From assembly GCA_012520375.1 (NCBI GenBank), contig JAAYOH010000096.1, positions 1 to 41,798 on the forward strand: a stretch of 41,798 bases of DNA, in the 5' to 3' direction. Positions 22,812 through 30,987 of the stretch are shown one piece after another. The notes under the pieces were generated by a model. It did not search any database and was not told the origin of the DNA. It was given only the letters and a program-made list of their open reading frames with translations. The stretch comes from Clostridiales bacterium. Lineage in GTDB: Bacteria; Bacillota; Clostridia; Christensenellales; Aristaeellaceae. Both the position numbers and the translations under genes were made by a program. Within the stretch, counting starts at the first letter, position 1. Each line of letters opens with the position of its first letter.

Positions 22812-23369
22812 ATGGACGAGAAGCTGATGGAGGTCTTGAAGGAACGGGAACTGCTGTACGACGGCAAAGTGGTGCATCTGGAGCGCTGGACGGTGGAATT
22901 GCCCGACGGGCGGCCCGCCATCCGGGAAGTGATACAACACGTGGGGGCCGTTGCCGTGGTGGCCTGCGACGGGGACGGCATGGTGAGCATGGTGCGGCAG
23001 AGCCGCATTGCCCTGGGCCGGGTGATGGTGGAGATCCCGGCGGGCAAGCTGGACAACAAAGGAGAAAACCGCCTGGAGGCGGCACAACGGGAGCTGCTGG
23101 AAGAGACCGGCATCACCGCCGCCAACTGGCGCCACCTTTGCGACGTCATCACTTCCCCGGGCTTTTGCGACGAGAAAATTTCCCTGTACCTGGCCACGGA
23201 CCTGTCCAGGGGATCCGCCCGGCCGGACGAGGATGAATTTTTGGACGCGTTCAGCCTGCCCTACCCGGAGCTGATCCGGAAGATCTACCGTGGGGAGATA
23301 CAGGACCAGAAATCCATCTGCGCGCTGCTGATGGCACGCCCCTATCTCGAGGCCCAGGGGCTGATTTGA
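22812..23369 (+). CDS. nudF: Nudix hydrolase, ADP-ribose pyrophosphatase-like
   Basis: A 185-residue Nudix protein of the NudF/ADPRase type: an N-terminal strand set with LLYDGKVVHLERWTVELPDG, VRQSRIALGRVMVEIPAGKL, then the Nudix box around ENRLEAAQRELLEETGI. The box loop has one extra residue (GKLDNKGE) relative to the standard spacing, while all catalytic Glu positions are kept. The late SPGFCDEKISLYLA loop is typical of ADP-ribose pyrophosphatases. ATG 22812 is preferred over a longer frame because GGAGG sits at 22801-22805. It likely begins the rightward group that runs into the GH2-like gene 13 bp later. Confidence 0.9.
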   Translation: MDEKLMEVLKERELLYDGKVVHLERWTVELPDGRPAIREVIQHVGAVAVVACDGDGMVSMVRQSRIALGRVMVEIPAGKLDNKGENRLEAAQRELLEETGITAANWRHLCDVITSPGFCDEKISLYLATDLSRGSARPDEDEFLDAFSLPYPELIRKIYRGEIQDQKSICALLMARPYLEAQGLI

Positions 23370-23382
23370 GGGAGGGGATGAC

Positions 23383-25071
23383 GTGGCACAGACAGGCACA
23401 TTGGGGGAGGGCTGGACGCTGCGGGACGACCGAGGGGGGCGCAGTGTGTTCGGCCCCCTTATGATTGGGGCCATAAAGGGCGTGTGGGAGGCATTGGCGG
23501 ATCAGGGGCTCATCAATCCCGAGCCGGTGGGGTTGGAGGCGCTCCGGGACGAGTGGGTATACACCCGGGACTGGGTGTACGAGACCTCTTTCGACTGGAG
23601 CGGAGCGGACGAGCGCCTGACCATCCTCTGCCAGCGGGTATGCGGCTTGAAGGACCTGCAGCTGAACGGGCGCCGTTATGAAACGAAAGCCGACGCTTTG
23701 GACCTGGACCTGACGGAAGCGCTGCAGGAGGGAGAGAACAGGCTGGAGATCCGGGTGCAGGGGACAGACCCGGGCCTTGGGATCAGCGCCCCCGTCCGGC
23801 TGCGCCGGGGCAACTACATGAACCTGTTGTCTTTTGCGTGCGTTGTCCTCCCTCAGGGGATCCGGGTGGACACAAAGATAGAGGTCTTTACCCAGGGTTG
23901 CTACGCCTTCTGCTATGGGGTGATGCTGGACGAGACAAGCTTTGAACCCCTGCGGGTGGAGGAACGGCTGCGGCCCGGCATCCAGAGCACCAGCCATACG
24001 GTGGAGCTCCCGGAGACCATACCCTACGACAGGGCCCGGCCGGAGGAGAGCTGCTATGCCCTGCGCCTGTCCATCGAAAAGCATGGGGTGGGTTGCCAGG
24101 TGATCTGCGGGGACTGCGCCCGGAGAGAGAACGAACCCAGGCGCATCGCGTACATCGATCCGGACATCGGCGAAGAGCAGACCCAAAGGGAGATGGAACT
24201 GGCCCGGGAACTGGGGGCCGACGGACTGGACCGGGGCGGACGGGAAATCAGCCTTCTTGGCGGCTTTTTGCCCGCCCGGGGCGAGCCGCTGCGCTGTCCG
24301 GCCTTTTCCACCGCGGAAGAAATGAAAGCCCTGGCGGGGGACGAGCCATTTTGGCCGCCCAGCACCCGGGGGGTGTGGGCCCTGACCGACGGCGAAGTGC
24401 CGGACCGGGAGCAATACGAAGGGCTGTTCGGGCCCGAAGCTTTTCGGGAGCCGGAGAAGGCCGCCCGGATCACCCGGTTCTGGCAGGCCCAGTGCCTGCG
24501 CCGGGAAGCCCTGGAGGCTGCTCTGGCGGATCGGCCCTGCTGCGTCATGCTTTCCCGGGGACGGCAACTGGCGGACAGCGCCCTTGTGGATGCGTCCGGC
24601 GCATTGCGCCCCGCGTACCACGCGCTGCAGCAGGCCTGGAGACCCATAGCCCTGTACGCCAGGCTCCCCGAAGATCTTCGCTTTTCCCCGGGGAGCACCG
24701 CCAAAGTCCCCCTCTTCCTGGTCGCCCGGGACGTGGGACCCCGGGTGCTCACCCTGCAAGCGGACTGCCTGGACCTGGCGGGGGGCCGCATCGCCGGTGT
24801 CAGCCTGCCCTGCGTCACCGGAGGGACGGACAGCGCCGGGGAACTGGCTTGCCCCTTGCCCCAGGGGGAAGCGCTGTACGTGCTGCAGCTGCGGGCGCTG
24901 GACGAAAAGGGAGGAGAACTGGCCCGGGGAGAATACCTCCTGGCAGCCTCGGAAAGGGAACACTCCCTGGCGCAGCTCCTGGAGCAGTCTCCCGCCCTGG
25001 CGGACGGGTACCGGGTCCTGCCCACCGGAGAGGCCGACGGGTACGGATCGGTGCGTAACGGGCAACCGTAG
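23383..25071 (+). CDS. GH2/beta-mannosidase-like protein with reduced catalytic domain
   Basis: A 562-residue protein. Residues 55-130 match the GH2 sugar-binding jelly roll (DEWVYTRDWVYETSF, ILCQRVCGLKDLQLNG, ALQEGENRLEIRV). Residues 165-245 look like the Ig-like GH2 domain. The stretch 360-420 (RFWQAQCLRREALEAAL, DASGALRPAYHALQQAWRP) matches the end of a beta-mannosidase barrel, and the rest resembles its C-terminal Ig domains. Only about 110 residues (250-360) lie where some 300 are expected. Neither the NE acid/base nor the nucleophile motif is visible, and the usual 'QLNDCWP' reads LSRGRQL. It is probably non-catalytic, perhaps glycan-binding. Start is GTG 23383 after GGGAGGGG. Confidence 0.65.
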   Translation: MAQTGTLGEGWTLRDDRGGRSVFGPLMIGAIKGVWEALADQGLINPEPVGLEALRDEWVYTRDWVYETSFDWSGADERLTILCQRVCGLKDLQLNGRRYETKADALDLDLTEALQEGENRLEIRVQGTDPGLGISAPVRLRRGNYMNLLSFACVVLPQGIRVDTKIEVFTQGCYAFCYGVMLDETSFEPLRVEERLRPGIQSTSHTVELPETIPYDRARPEESCYALRLSIEKHGVGCQVICGDCARRENEPRRIAYIDPDIGEEQTQREMELARELGADGLDRGGREISLLGGFLPARGEPLRCPAFSTAEEMKALAGDEPFWPPSTRGVWALTDGEVPDREQYEGLFGPEAFREPEKAARITRFWQAQCLRREALEAALADRPCCVMLSRGRQLADSALVDASGALRPAYHALQQAWRPIALYARLPEDLRFSPGSTAKVPLFLVARDVGPRVLTLQADCLDLAGGRIAGVSLPCVTGGTDSAGELACPLPQGEALYVLQLRALDEKGGELARGEYLLAASEREHSLAQLLEQSPALADGYRVLPTGEADGYGSVRNGQP

Positions 25072-25083
25072 AGAGGACGGGAC

Positions 25084-25680
25084 ATGTATTCCGAGCAATT
25101 TTTCGACAGCCTTCGCTACTTGGAAACCCGGCGGCTGATCCTGCGGCGCATGACCCTGCGGGACGCTCCGGATATGTTTGAATACAGCAGGGATCCTCTG
25201 GTGGCCAGGCACGTATTGTGGGACGCACACCGGAGCATCGGCCAGACCCGCTCCTACATCCGTTCCGTCCTACACAACTACCGGGCGGGGAAGCCCGCCA
25301 GCCTGGCCATCGAATATAAATCCGAGGGCAAGGTGATCGGGACCATCGGCTTCATGTGGTACGACGAGGACAGCCGTTCCTCCGAGGTGGGCTACAGCCT
25401 GTCCCGGCAATACTGGAACCAGGGGCTTATGACGGAAGCCCTGGCAAAGCTGATCGAATACGGCTTCACCCAGCTGCGCCTGAACCGCATCGAGGCCCAG
25501 CACGAGACCGGCAACCCTTCTTCGGGGCGGGTCATGCGCAAGGTAGGCATGTTGCACGAGGGGACCCTGCGGCAGCGCCTGTACAACAAGGGCAGATTTG
25601 TAGACATGGAGCTATACGCCCTGCTGCGACAAGACTATTCCCAGGCGCGCCGGACAGAGACAGAAGCTACACAGTGTTAA
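25084..25680 (+). CDS. GNAT N-acetyltransferase (RimJ/RimL type)
   Basis: A 198-residue GNAT protein. It opens with the RimJ/RimL pattern LETRRLILRRMTLRDAPDMF. VIGTIGFMWYDEDSRSSEVG and YSLSRQYWNQGLMTEALAKL form the acetyl-CoA-binding motif A region. NRIEAQHETGNPSSGRVMRK and VGMLHEGTLRQ complete the fold. Typical substrates are protein N-termini or amino groups of small molecules, and the target cannot be told from sequence. It starts 12 bp after the GH2-like gene with a GAGAGGACGGG site. A promoter for the next gene begins 11 bp after its stop. Confidence 0.88.
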   Translation: MYSEQFFDSLRYLETRRLILRRMTLRDAPDMFEYSRDPLVARHVLWDAHRSIGQTRSYIRSVLHNYRAGKPASLAIEYKSEGKVIGTIGFMWYDEDSRSSEVGYSLSRQYWNQGLMTEALAKLIEYGFTQLRLNRIEAQHETGNPSSGRVMRKVGMLHEGTLRQRLYNKGRFVDMELYALLRQDYSQARRTETEATQC

Positions 25681-25691
25681 CATAGCGCCCT

Positions 25692-25720
25692 TTGGAATCC
25701 GGAGCCAAATGTACTATAAT
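25692..25720 (+). promoter_or_regulatory. Promoter of the cdaA-cdaR group
   Basis: TTGGAA (25692-25697, four of six consensus bases), a 17-bp spacer and a perfect TATAAT (25715-25720) predict a start near 25727. This is about 28 nt before the preferred cdaA start at 25755, and it lies inside the longer open frame, which argues against the upstream start codon. Confidence 0.7.
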
Positions 25721-25754
25721 GATAAAGGCAGTTCCGGGAAGGGGAGGGATGGAC

Positions 25755-26639
25755 ATGACGGGCATCCAGGGCGCGCTGAGCCAGATCGGCTCGATCTTTT
25801 CGGGCCTGTTCGTCACCCCCGACTGGCGCAGCATGCTGGATATCCTGATCGTGGCCATCCTGGTCTACGCCCTGCTGCGGCTCTTTGCCCATACCAGGGC
25901 CAATTCCCTGATCAAGGGGGTCCTGGTGGTTTTGGTGGTCACCTGGTTTTCCGAGATCCTGCAACTCAATACCTTGACCTGGCTGTTGCACCAGCTGCTC
26001 AGCACCGGTGTTTTGATGCTGATCATCCTCTTTCAGCCCGAGCTCCGGCGCGGCCTGTCCCGCTTGGGCCGGGAGCGCGCCCTGAGCCGGATTCTGAACG
26101 TGGGAGGCGGCGATGTGGAGCTGCAAAGGCGGGCGGTCACCGAGATCGTGAACGCCCTGATGGAATTGTCCCGCAAGCGCATCGGCGCCCTGATCGTCAT
26201 TCGCCGCCAGACCGGCCTGGAGGACGTGCTGGAGAGCGGCACCCGCCTGGACGCGGAGATCTCCGCCGCCCTGCTGGAGAACATCTTCGAGCCCAACACA
26301 CCCCTCCACGACGGGGCCGTGATCGTGGAAGACCTGCGCATCTCGGCGGCAGCCTGCATCCTGCAGCTCACCGACGACATTTCCCTCAGCCGGGAGCTCG
26401 GCACCCGGCATCGGGCCGCCATCGGAGTGACCGAGACCACCGACGCGGTGACTTTGATCGTGTCCGAGGAGACCGGCATCATTTCCACAGCCCGGGACGG
26501 CAGGCTGACCAGATACCTGGACAGAAAAGCCCTGACCACCCTGCTCACCGGCCTCCTGGTGTCCGAGGAGATTCCCCTGAAGCAGCGCATCGAGGGCCTG
26601 CTGACCCGGCGCAAGGAGAACAAACATGAAAATGATTAG
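25755..26639 (+). CDS. cdaA: Diadenylate cyclase CdaA (c-di-AMP synthase)
   Basis: A 294-residue membrane-bound diadenylate cyclase. The N-terminal third holds three hydrophobic segments (MLDILIVAILVYALLRLF, LIKGVLVVLVVTWFSEIL, GVLMLIILFQPELRRGL). The DAC domain follows with NTPLHDGAVIV (the DGA motif) and GTRHRAAIGVTE (the RHR motif), both complete. It makes c-di-AMP from two ATP. ATG 25755 gives the best spacing from GGGGAGGG; ATG 25749 is too close to it. Its end overlaps the cdaR start by 14 bp. The pairing with CdaR is the canonical Firmicutes arrangement. Confidence 0.93.
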   Translation: MTGIQGALSQIGSIFSGLFVTPDWRSMLDILIVAILVYALLRLFAHTRANSLIKGVLVVLVVTWFSEILQLNTLTWLLHQLLSTGVLMLIILFQPELRRGLSRLGRERALSRILNVGGGDVELQRRAVTEIVNALMELSRKRIGALIVIRRQTGLEDVLESGTRLDAEISAALLENIFEPNTPLHDGAVIVEDLRISAAACILQLTDDISLSRELGTRHRAAIGVTETTDAVTLIVSEETGIISTARDGRLTRYLDRKALTTLLTGLLVSEEIPLKQRIEGLLTRRKENKHEND

Positions 26640-27918
26640 CCTGCGGGAGGGCGCGAAAAAACTGGCTGCCCTCCCGACCCGCAACCTGGGGCTCAAGCTG
26701 ATCAGCCTGATTTGTGCCCTGTGCCTGTGGAGTTACGTGATCGCCACCAACCCCGATATCACACAGGACAAGGTCCTGAGCGGCGTGTCCATTGCGGTGA
26801 CGGGCCAGTCCGTACTGGAGGAAAGCCGGGGCCTTGCTCTGCTCACCAACGTGGCGGATGTAGGGGAGGTGCGAGTGCGGGTGCGGGTGCCCCAGTCCGG
26901 CTACCACCGGGTGACCAACGACAACGTGCGGGTGGAACTGGATCTGTCCAGCATCCGTCAGAGCGGCACCCAATCGGTGAAGCTGCAGGGCACTTCTTCC
27001 TACGGGACCATCCTGGACATCACCCCCTCCCACATCGACCTGCAGGTGGAAAACCGGGACCAGCGCTATGTGCCGGTAAACGTGGTCATAACCGGGGAAA
27101 AGAAAGAGGGGTATTGGTACGGGGTCTCCAGGGTCAATCCCTCCCAGGTGCGGGTGACCGGCCCCGCCAGCCGGGTGCAGACCGTGTCTTCTGCCCAGAT
27201 CAACCTGGACCTGACCGACCGTACCAAATCCCACAGCAGTGTGGAGAATCTGGTCCTCATGGACGCTCAGGGGCAGGAGGTGGCGGGCAGCCTGTCCCTG
27301 TCCTCGTCCTCTGTCACGGTTTCCATGGACGTCTACCCCAAGAAGATCCTGCCCGTGTCCCAGGACGTGCAGGAGCTCCTCACCGGGCAGATTGCCGAGG
27401 GTTATCAGGTGGACGGCGTGGAGGTCAATCCCGCCCAGCTGGAGGTGGCGGCGGACGCGGCATTGCTGGACGGCCTGGAGGAGATCAACGTCGAGCCGGT
27501 GAGCGTCAGCGGCGCCCGGCGAAGCTTTACAACCATCGCCCGGGTGCGATCCCTCAAGGGCATCCGCAACCTGTCCTCTGAGGACGTGTCCGTGACCGTG
27601 AACCTGTCCGAGCAGGAATTGACCAGGCGCTTTTCCAACATCGCGCTGCAGGTGCTGGGGGAACCAAAGGGCGTGCGCTGCGAGGTGCAGAGCAACCGGG
27701 TGACCGTGCGGGTGGACGGGCCCTACTCCGATGTGCGGGCGCTGAACCGCGAGGACATCCAGGCGGTCCTGGACCTGAGCGGCCTGGGGAAAGGCAGTCA
27801 CATGCTGCCTGTACGGGTGGAGGTCGACAATTACCCCGAGTTGACGGCCGTAGCCGTGCCCGAGCAAATCAGCGTCCAGATCGGAAACGACAAAATGATG
27901 GGAGCAGACGTGGAATAA
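26626..27918 (+). CDS. cdaR: CdaA regulator CdaR (YbbR-domain protein)
   Basis: A 430-residue protein with one N-terminal membrane helix (NLGLKLISLICALCLWSYVIA). It is followed by an extracytoplasmic region of repeated YbbR domains. The repeats are recognisable by runs such as VRVRVPQSGYHRVTNDNVRV, VNVVITGEKKEGYWYG with VNPSQVRVTGPASRV, and VNPAQLEVAADAALLDG. CdaR modulates CdaA at the membrane. The gene overlaps cdaA by 14 bp, consistent with coupling. The usual third gene, glmM, is not next; a small acidic membrane protein follows after 1 bp. Confidence 0.92.
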   Translation: MKMISLREGAKKLAALPTRNLGLKLISLICALCLWSYVIATNPDITQDKVLSGVSIAVTGQSVLEESRGLALLTNVADVGEVRVRVRVPQSGYHRVTNDNVRVELDLSSIRQSGTQSVKLQGTSSYGTILDITPSHIDLQVENRDQRYVPVNVVITGEKKEGYWYGVSRVNPSQVRVTGPASRVQTVSSAQINLDLTDRTKSHSSVENLVLMDAQGQEVAGSLSLSSSSVTVSMDVYPKKILPVSQDVQELLTGQIAEGYQVDGVEVNPAQLEVAADAALLDGLEEINVEPVSVSGARRSFTTIARVRSLKGIRNLSSEDVSVTVNLSEQELTRRFSNIALQVLGEPKGVRCEVQSNRVTVRVDGPYSDVRALNREDIQAVLDLSGLGKGSHMLPVRVEVDNYPELTAVAVPEQISVQIGNDKMMGADVE

Positions 27919-27919
27919 T

Positions 27920-28762
27920 ATGGGACAAGCGGGTTATGCGGAAAACTTCGTAAGCTTCATGCTGGGTTGGATACGCAGCCTGGCCGCCTCCATTGCGGGG
28001 CTGTTCAGAACCGGGGGCGCTGCCTCCTCCGGGGGGCGCGCGATGACCCAGTGGCTTTCGGAGAACTGGTTGATCCTGCTCATCGTGCTGATCGTCATCG
28101 GCATCCTCACGGACTGGATCATCTGGCTGATCCGCTGGAGGCCCCACTGGCTCTGGTTTCGCAAGCACCGGGTGATCCTGGACGACCGGGTGGAAGAGCA
28201 TGTCAGCGAAGAAAGGCTGCTGGACGCCTACGATATGCAGGAACAACGAACGCCAAGCTTCCGCAGCCGGGCGTTGCCCCGGGAGGACGATCCCTTTGAG
28301 GATGAATACGACTTTTTCGGGGGTGAATACGAGCCGGCTTACGAGGCGGTGTATGAGGCGTACGATATTCCGGAGGAAGCCGGTCTTTTCACCGAATTCG
28401 AGGAGCCCGAAACCTTTGGGGCAGGCAAGAAAAGGAGCTCCCGCAAGGAACGCAATCGCCAGCGAATCCGTCAGCGCCTGATGCCCGAGCCTCCGGACGA
28501 GGAGTGGGACGATATCCCCACCGGCCGGGAGATGCGGCGCATGATCCGTATGAACGCCCGGAAGGCGGAGGAGGACGACCCCTTTTCCATGGACGACGCG
28601 GTGTTCCGGGACCTGGACGACGATTTCTTCGACGTGGTATCCGAAGATCCCCATCCCGAGGTGGACGAGGAACTGCGCCTGCAGGTGCTCCCGGAATTCG
28701 ACGAGGAAGACCAGCCCCCAACCCGCAGGGAACGGCGGCGCAGCGGGGGGGCGGCAAGGTGA
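27920..28762 (+). CDS. Acidic single-pass (or two-pass) membrane protein, unknown
   Basis: A 280-residue protein with no family I recognise. A weakly hydrophobic amphipathic stretch (about 10-28) comes first. A strong membrane segment follows (WLILLIVLIVIGILTDWIIW, about 50-70), then an aromatic-basic RWRPHWLWFRKHR juxtamembrane patch. The C-terminal 200 residues are low-complexity, rich in Asp/Glu/Tyr, with basic clusters (KKRSSRKERNRQRIRQRL) and an Arg-rich end. This is an expected disordered cytoplasmic tail. The gene starts 1 bp after cdaR and overlaps the ATPase gene in GTGA, so it belongs to the c-di-AMP transcript. A scaffold or assembly role is speculation. Confidence 0.75.
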   Translation: MGQAGYAENFVSFMLGWIRSLAASIAGLFRTGGAASSGGRAMTQWLSENWLILLIVLIVIGILTDWIIWLIRWRPHWLWFRKHRVILDDRVEEHVSEERLLDAYDMQEQRTPSFRSRALPREDDPFEDEYDFFGGEYEPAYEAVYEAYDIPEEAGLFTEFEEPETFGAGKKRSSRKERNRQRIRQRLMPEPPDEEWDDIPTGREMRRMIRMNARKAEEDDPFSMDDAVFRDLDDDFFDVVSEDPHPEVDEELRLQVLPEFDEEDQPPTRRERRRSGGAAR

Positions 28763-29451
28763 AGCTGTACGTGCCCTGGGCGGGTCCGGGCCGCATCAAG
28801 GCCATCGTGGGGCATTACGGCAGCGGCAAGACAGAGATCGCATTGAATATGGTGTTGGGCGCCCGCAGCGCCGGGCTGCCCGCCACCCTCGTGGATATGG
28901 ACATCGTCAATCCCTTCTTCCGCAGCGCCGAGCGGCAGGACCTGCTGGAGGGCGCCGGGGTCCGGCTCATCGCGCCGCCCTATGCCCGTACCGGGGTGGA
29001 CCTGCCGGTGCTGGGCGCCGAGATCCTCTCCATCTTCAACGGAGGGGATGCCTTTACCCTGTTGGATGTGGGGGGCAACGACACAGGCGCCGCCGCCTTG
29101 GGCAGGTTCCATCCCCAGCTCACTGCCCATGGGGCGGAAGTGCTGTTTGTGGTGAACGCCTACCGCCCTTTTTCCCGCACCGCCGATCAGATGCTGGAAC
29201 TGATGGAGCGCATCGAGAACCGCTCCCGGATGCGGGTGACCGGCTTGATCAACAACGGGAATTTGGGAGAACTGACGGGGCCGGAGGAACTGCAAAAGGG
29301 GCAGGAGCTGGTGGAAGAAGTGTCCCGGCGAAGTGACCTGCCCATTGTGTGCGCCTGCGGAACCCAGGAAGCCCTGGAGGGGTTGCCCCGGGAGATTCCC
29401 GTTTTTCCCATCCGGCGCCTTCTCATGCCGGAATGGCTGATGGACAAGTGA
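28759..29451 (+). CDS. MinD/ParA-like P-loop ATPase
   Basis: A 230-residue SIMIBI-type ATPase. The Walker A is IVGHYGSGKTEIALNMVLGA. A switch-like stretch follows (LVDMDIVNPFFRSAE), then FTLLDVGGNDTGAAALGRF, a Walker B-like strand with two Gly, and VLFVVNAYRPFSRT with GLINNGNLGELT. It resembles cytosolic ATPases of the ParA/MinD/nucleotide-binding (COG-type) group conserved in Clostridia. No deviant-Walker signature Lys (KGG) is visible. The GTG start overlaps the previous stop in GTGA (28759-28762). The gene sits between the acidic membrane protein and a glycosyltransferase-like gene. Its partner is unknown. Confidence 0.8.
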   Translation: MKLYVPWAGPGRIKAIVGHYGSGKTEIALNMVLGARSAGLPATLVDMDIVNPFFRSAERQDLLEGAGVRLIAPPYARTGVDLPVLGAEILSIFNGGDAFTLLDVGGNDTGAAALGRFHPQLTAHGAEVLFVVNAYRPFSRTADQMLELMERIENRSRMRVTGLINNGNLGELTGPEELQKGQELVEEVSRRSDLPIVCACGTQEALEGLPREIPVFPIRRLLMPEWLMDK

Positions 29452-30710
29452 AAGAAATATGGATCGGCGCGGTATGCGTTGCGGCTACGGCGGCCATGGG
29501 GTTTTTGCTGGTGGTACTTTTTGTGCGCTATTTTTTTCATCCCTTCCGCCGGGATGTGCTCGCCCTGTGTCCGCCGGAGTCCCGGGGGCGGAAGCAAAAG
29601 AGCCAGGACGCAAAAGGGGTCCTGGCTTTCGTGGGCCCTGCCTTTGCGGTGTCCCGGCTGTTTGTTTTCGTGAGCGGCATACTCATCCTGATGCTGTGCC
29701 GGGGAACGGGGGACCTCTTTACCCCCTGGATCCGCTGGGACGCGGCCCATTATGTGCGGCTGGCCCGGGACTGGTATGTGTCCCAGGGGGACGCCCGTTT
29801 TCACCTGGTCTTCTTTCCCCTGTATCCGATGCTGATCCGGGGCCTCCACCTTCTCACGGGCATGGACTGCGCCCCGGCGGGGGTGCTTCTGTCCAACGCC
29901 TGCCTCTTTGGGGCTGCCTGGGCGCTGTATCGGCTGACGGAGCTGGGTTATGGACAACCCTGTGCCCGGGACGCCGTGCTGTTGCTGCTCTTTTCCCCTT
30001 TCGGCTTTTTCTTTTCCCTGCCCTTCAGCGAGTCCCTCTTTCTCATGCTGTCCCTCGCCTCCGCCCTGTGCGCCAGAAAACGCCGGTTCGTTCCCGCCGT
30101 GCTGCTGGGGGCCCTGTGCGCTGCCACCCGCCTGCTGGGGCTTCTCTCCGCCGTGCCCATTTTTTACGAGGGCCTGAAGCGGACCGGGGAAAAGAAGGGG
30201 GGCCTGAAGATGGCAATCATCTTTTTTCTGGGCACCCTCCCCGTCACCCTGGGCTTTGCCTCCTACCTGTACCTGAACCATCGGGTGAGCGGCCATCCCC
30301 TCACTTTCCTCACATACCAGAAAGAGCATTGGTTTCAGCAGATGGGTTCCCTGCCAAACACCCTCCGCTATACCCTGGAGAACGCCCTGAACGCCCGGGA
30401 TCCCTGGTTGCGGCTGGGCACCTGGATCCCCCAGGCCCTTTTCATCCTGCTTACCATCGCCCTGCTCCTGTCCCTGTTCCGAAGGGTGGACCCGGGGGAC
30501 GGCGCCTATGCCCTGCTGTATATCTACCTGGCCGTTTCTCCCACCTGGCTGTTGTCGGGCTGCCGGTACCTCACCGCCCTGTATCCCCTGACCCCCATGC
30601 TGGGGCTCCGGTTCCCGGGCCGCCGAGCACAGGCCGTGTTGTTGGGGCTCGGCGTTTTGGGCGGGCTCGTGATGCTGTACCTGTATCTGGTGCCGTCCTG
30701 CGTCATGTGA
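29433..30710 (+). CDS. PIG-V-like GT-C glycosyltransferase (mannosyltransferase-type)
   Basis: A 425-residue polytopic membrane protein with about ten hydrophobic segments. PIG-V family landmarks are present. WIRWDAAHYVRLARDWYV, the 'WD-gHY' loop with the catalytic Asp, comes near residue 105. FFPLYPMLIRGLHLL and LLFSPFGFFFSLPFSESLF follow. Members use lipid-linked sugars to glycosylate cell-surface acceptors. ATG 29433 is given. A GTG at 29448 that overlaps the previous stop (GTGA) would repeat the coupling seen one gene upstream and is also plausible. It is the last intact gene of the cdaA transcript. No clear terminator follows. Confidence 0.8.
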   Translation: MADGQVKEIWIGAVCVAATAAMGFLLVVLFVRYFFHPFRRDVLALCPPESRGRKQKSQDAKGVLAFVGPAFAVSRLFVFVSGILILMLCRGTGDLFTPWIRWDAAHYVRLARDWYVSQGDARFHLVFFPLYPMLIRGLHLLTGMDCAPAGVLLSNACLFGAAWALYRLTELGYGQPCARDAVLLLLFSPFGFFFSLPFSESLFLMLSLASALCARKRRFVPAVLLGALCAATRLLGLLSAVPIFYEGLKRTGEKKGGLKMAIIFFLGTLPVTLGFASYLYLNHRVSGHPLTFLTYQKEHWFQQMGSLPNTLRYTLENALNARDPWLRLGTWIPQALFILLTIALLLSLFRRVDPGDGAYALLYIYLAVSPTWLLSGCRYLTALYPLTPMLGLRFPGRRAQAVLLGLGVLGGLVMLYLYLVPSCVM

Positions 30711-30987
30711 TCGGGCCCGGTCGCGGAGCATCGGGGAACCTGATGAGAGATCTTCCGATGACGAGCGTCCACGGGAACTCATGGGGCCAGGGAATGAGGG
30801 GATTCTGATGCGCTCGAAGCCCTTTTGGTCAGAGCATCCCGGGTACGAGCGCGCGGAGCACCTTTCATTTTATCGCGAGGTGGCCGCCAAACTTGAAGGC
30901 AAATGAAGCGGAAGAACCTGCCGGATGGACTGCTTGACCTGTTTCTTGCCAGGCAGCGTATTGGCTGATGATGATCGAGGTGAAAGA
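30711..30987 (+). other. Gene-poor stretch with a chain of short coupled ORFs
   Basis: Three short plus-strand frames abut one another: 30743-30808 (21 codons), 30808-30906 (32 codons, with FWSEHPGYERAEHLSFYREV) and 30903-30968 (21 codons, with LPDGLLDLFLARQRIG). Their stops and starts overlap (TGATG, AAATGA). The second and third have protein-like composition, but I cannot assign a family. They may be debris of one decayed gene read through frameshifts. They are followed directly by the MaoC-like scrap. Confidence 0.35.
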
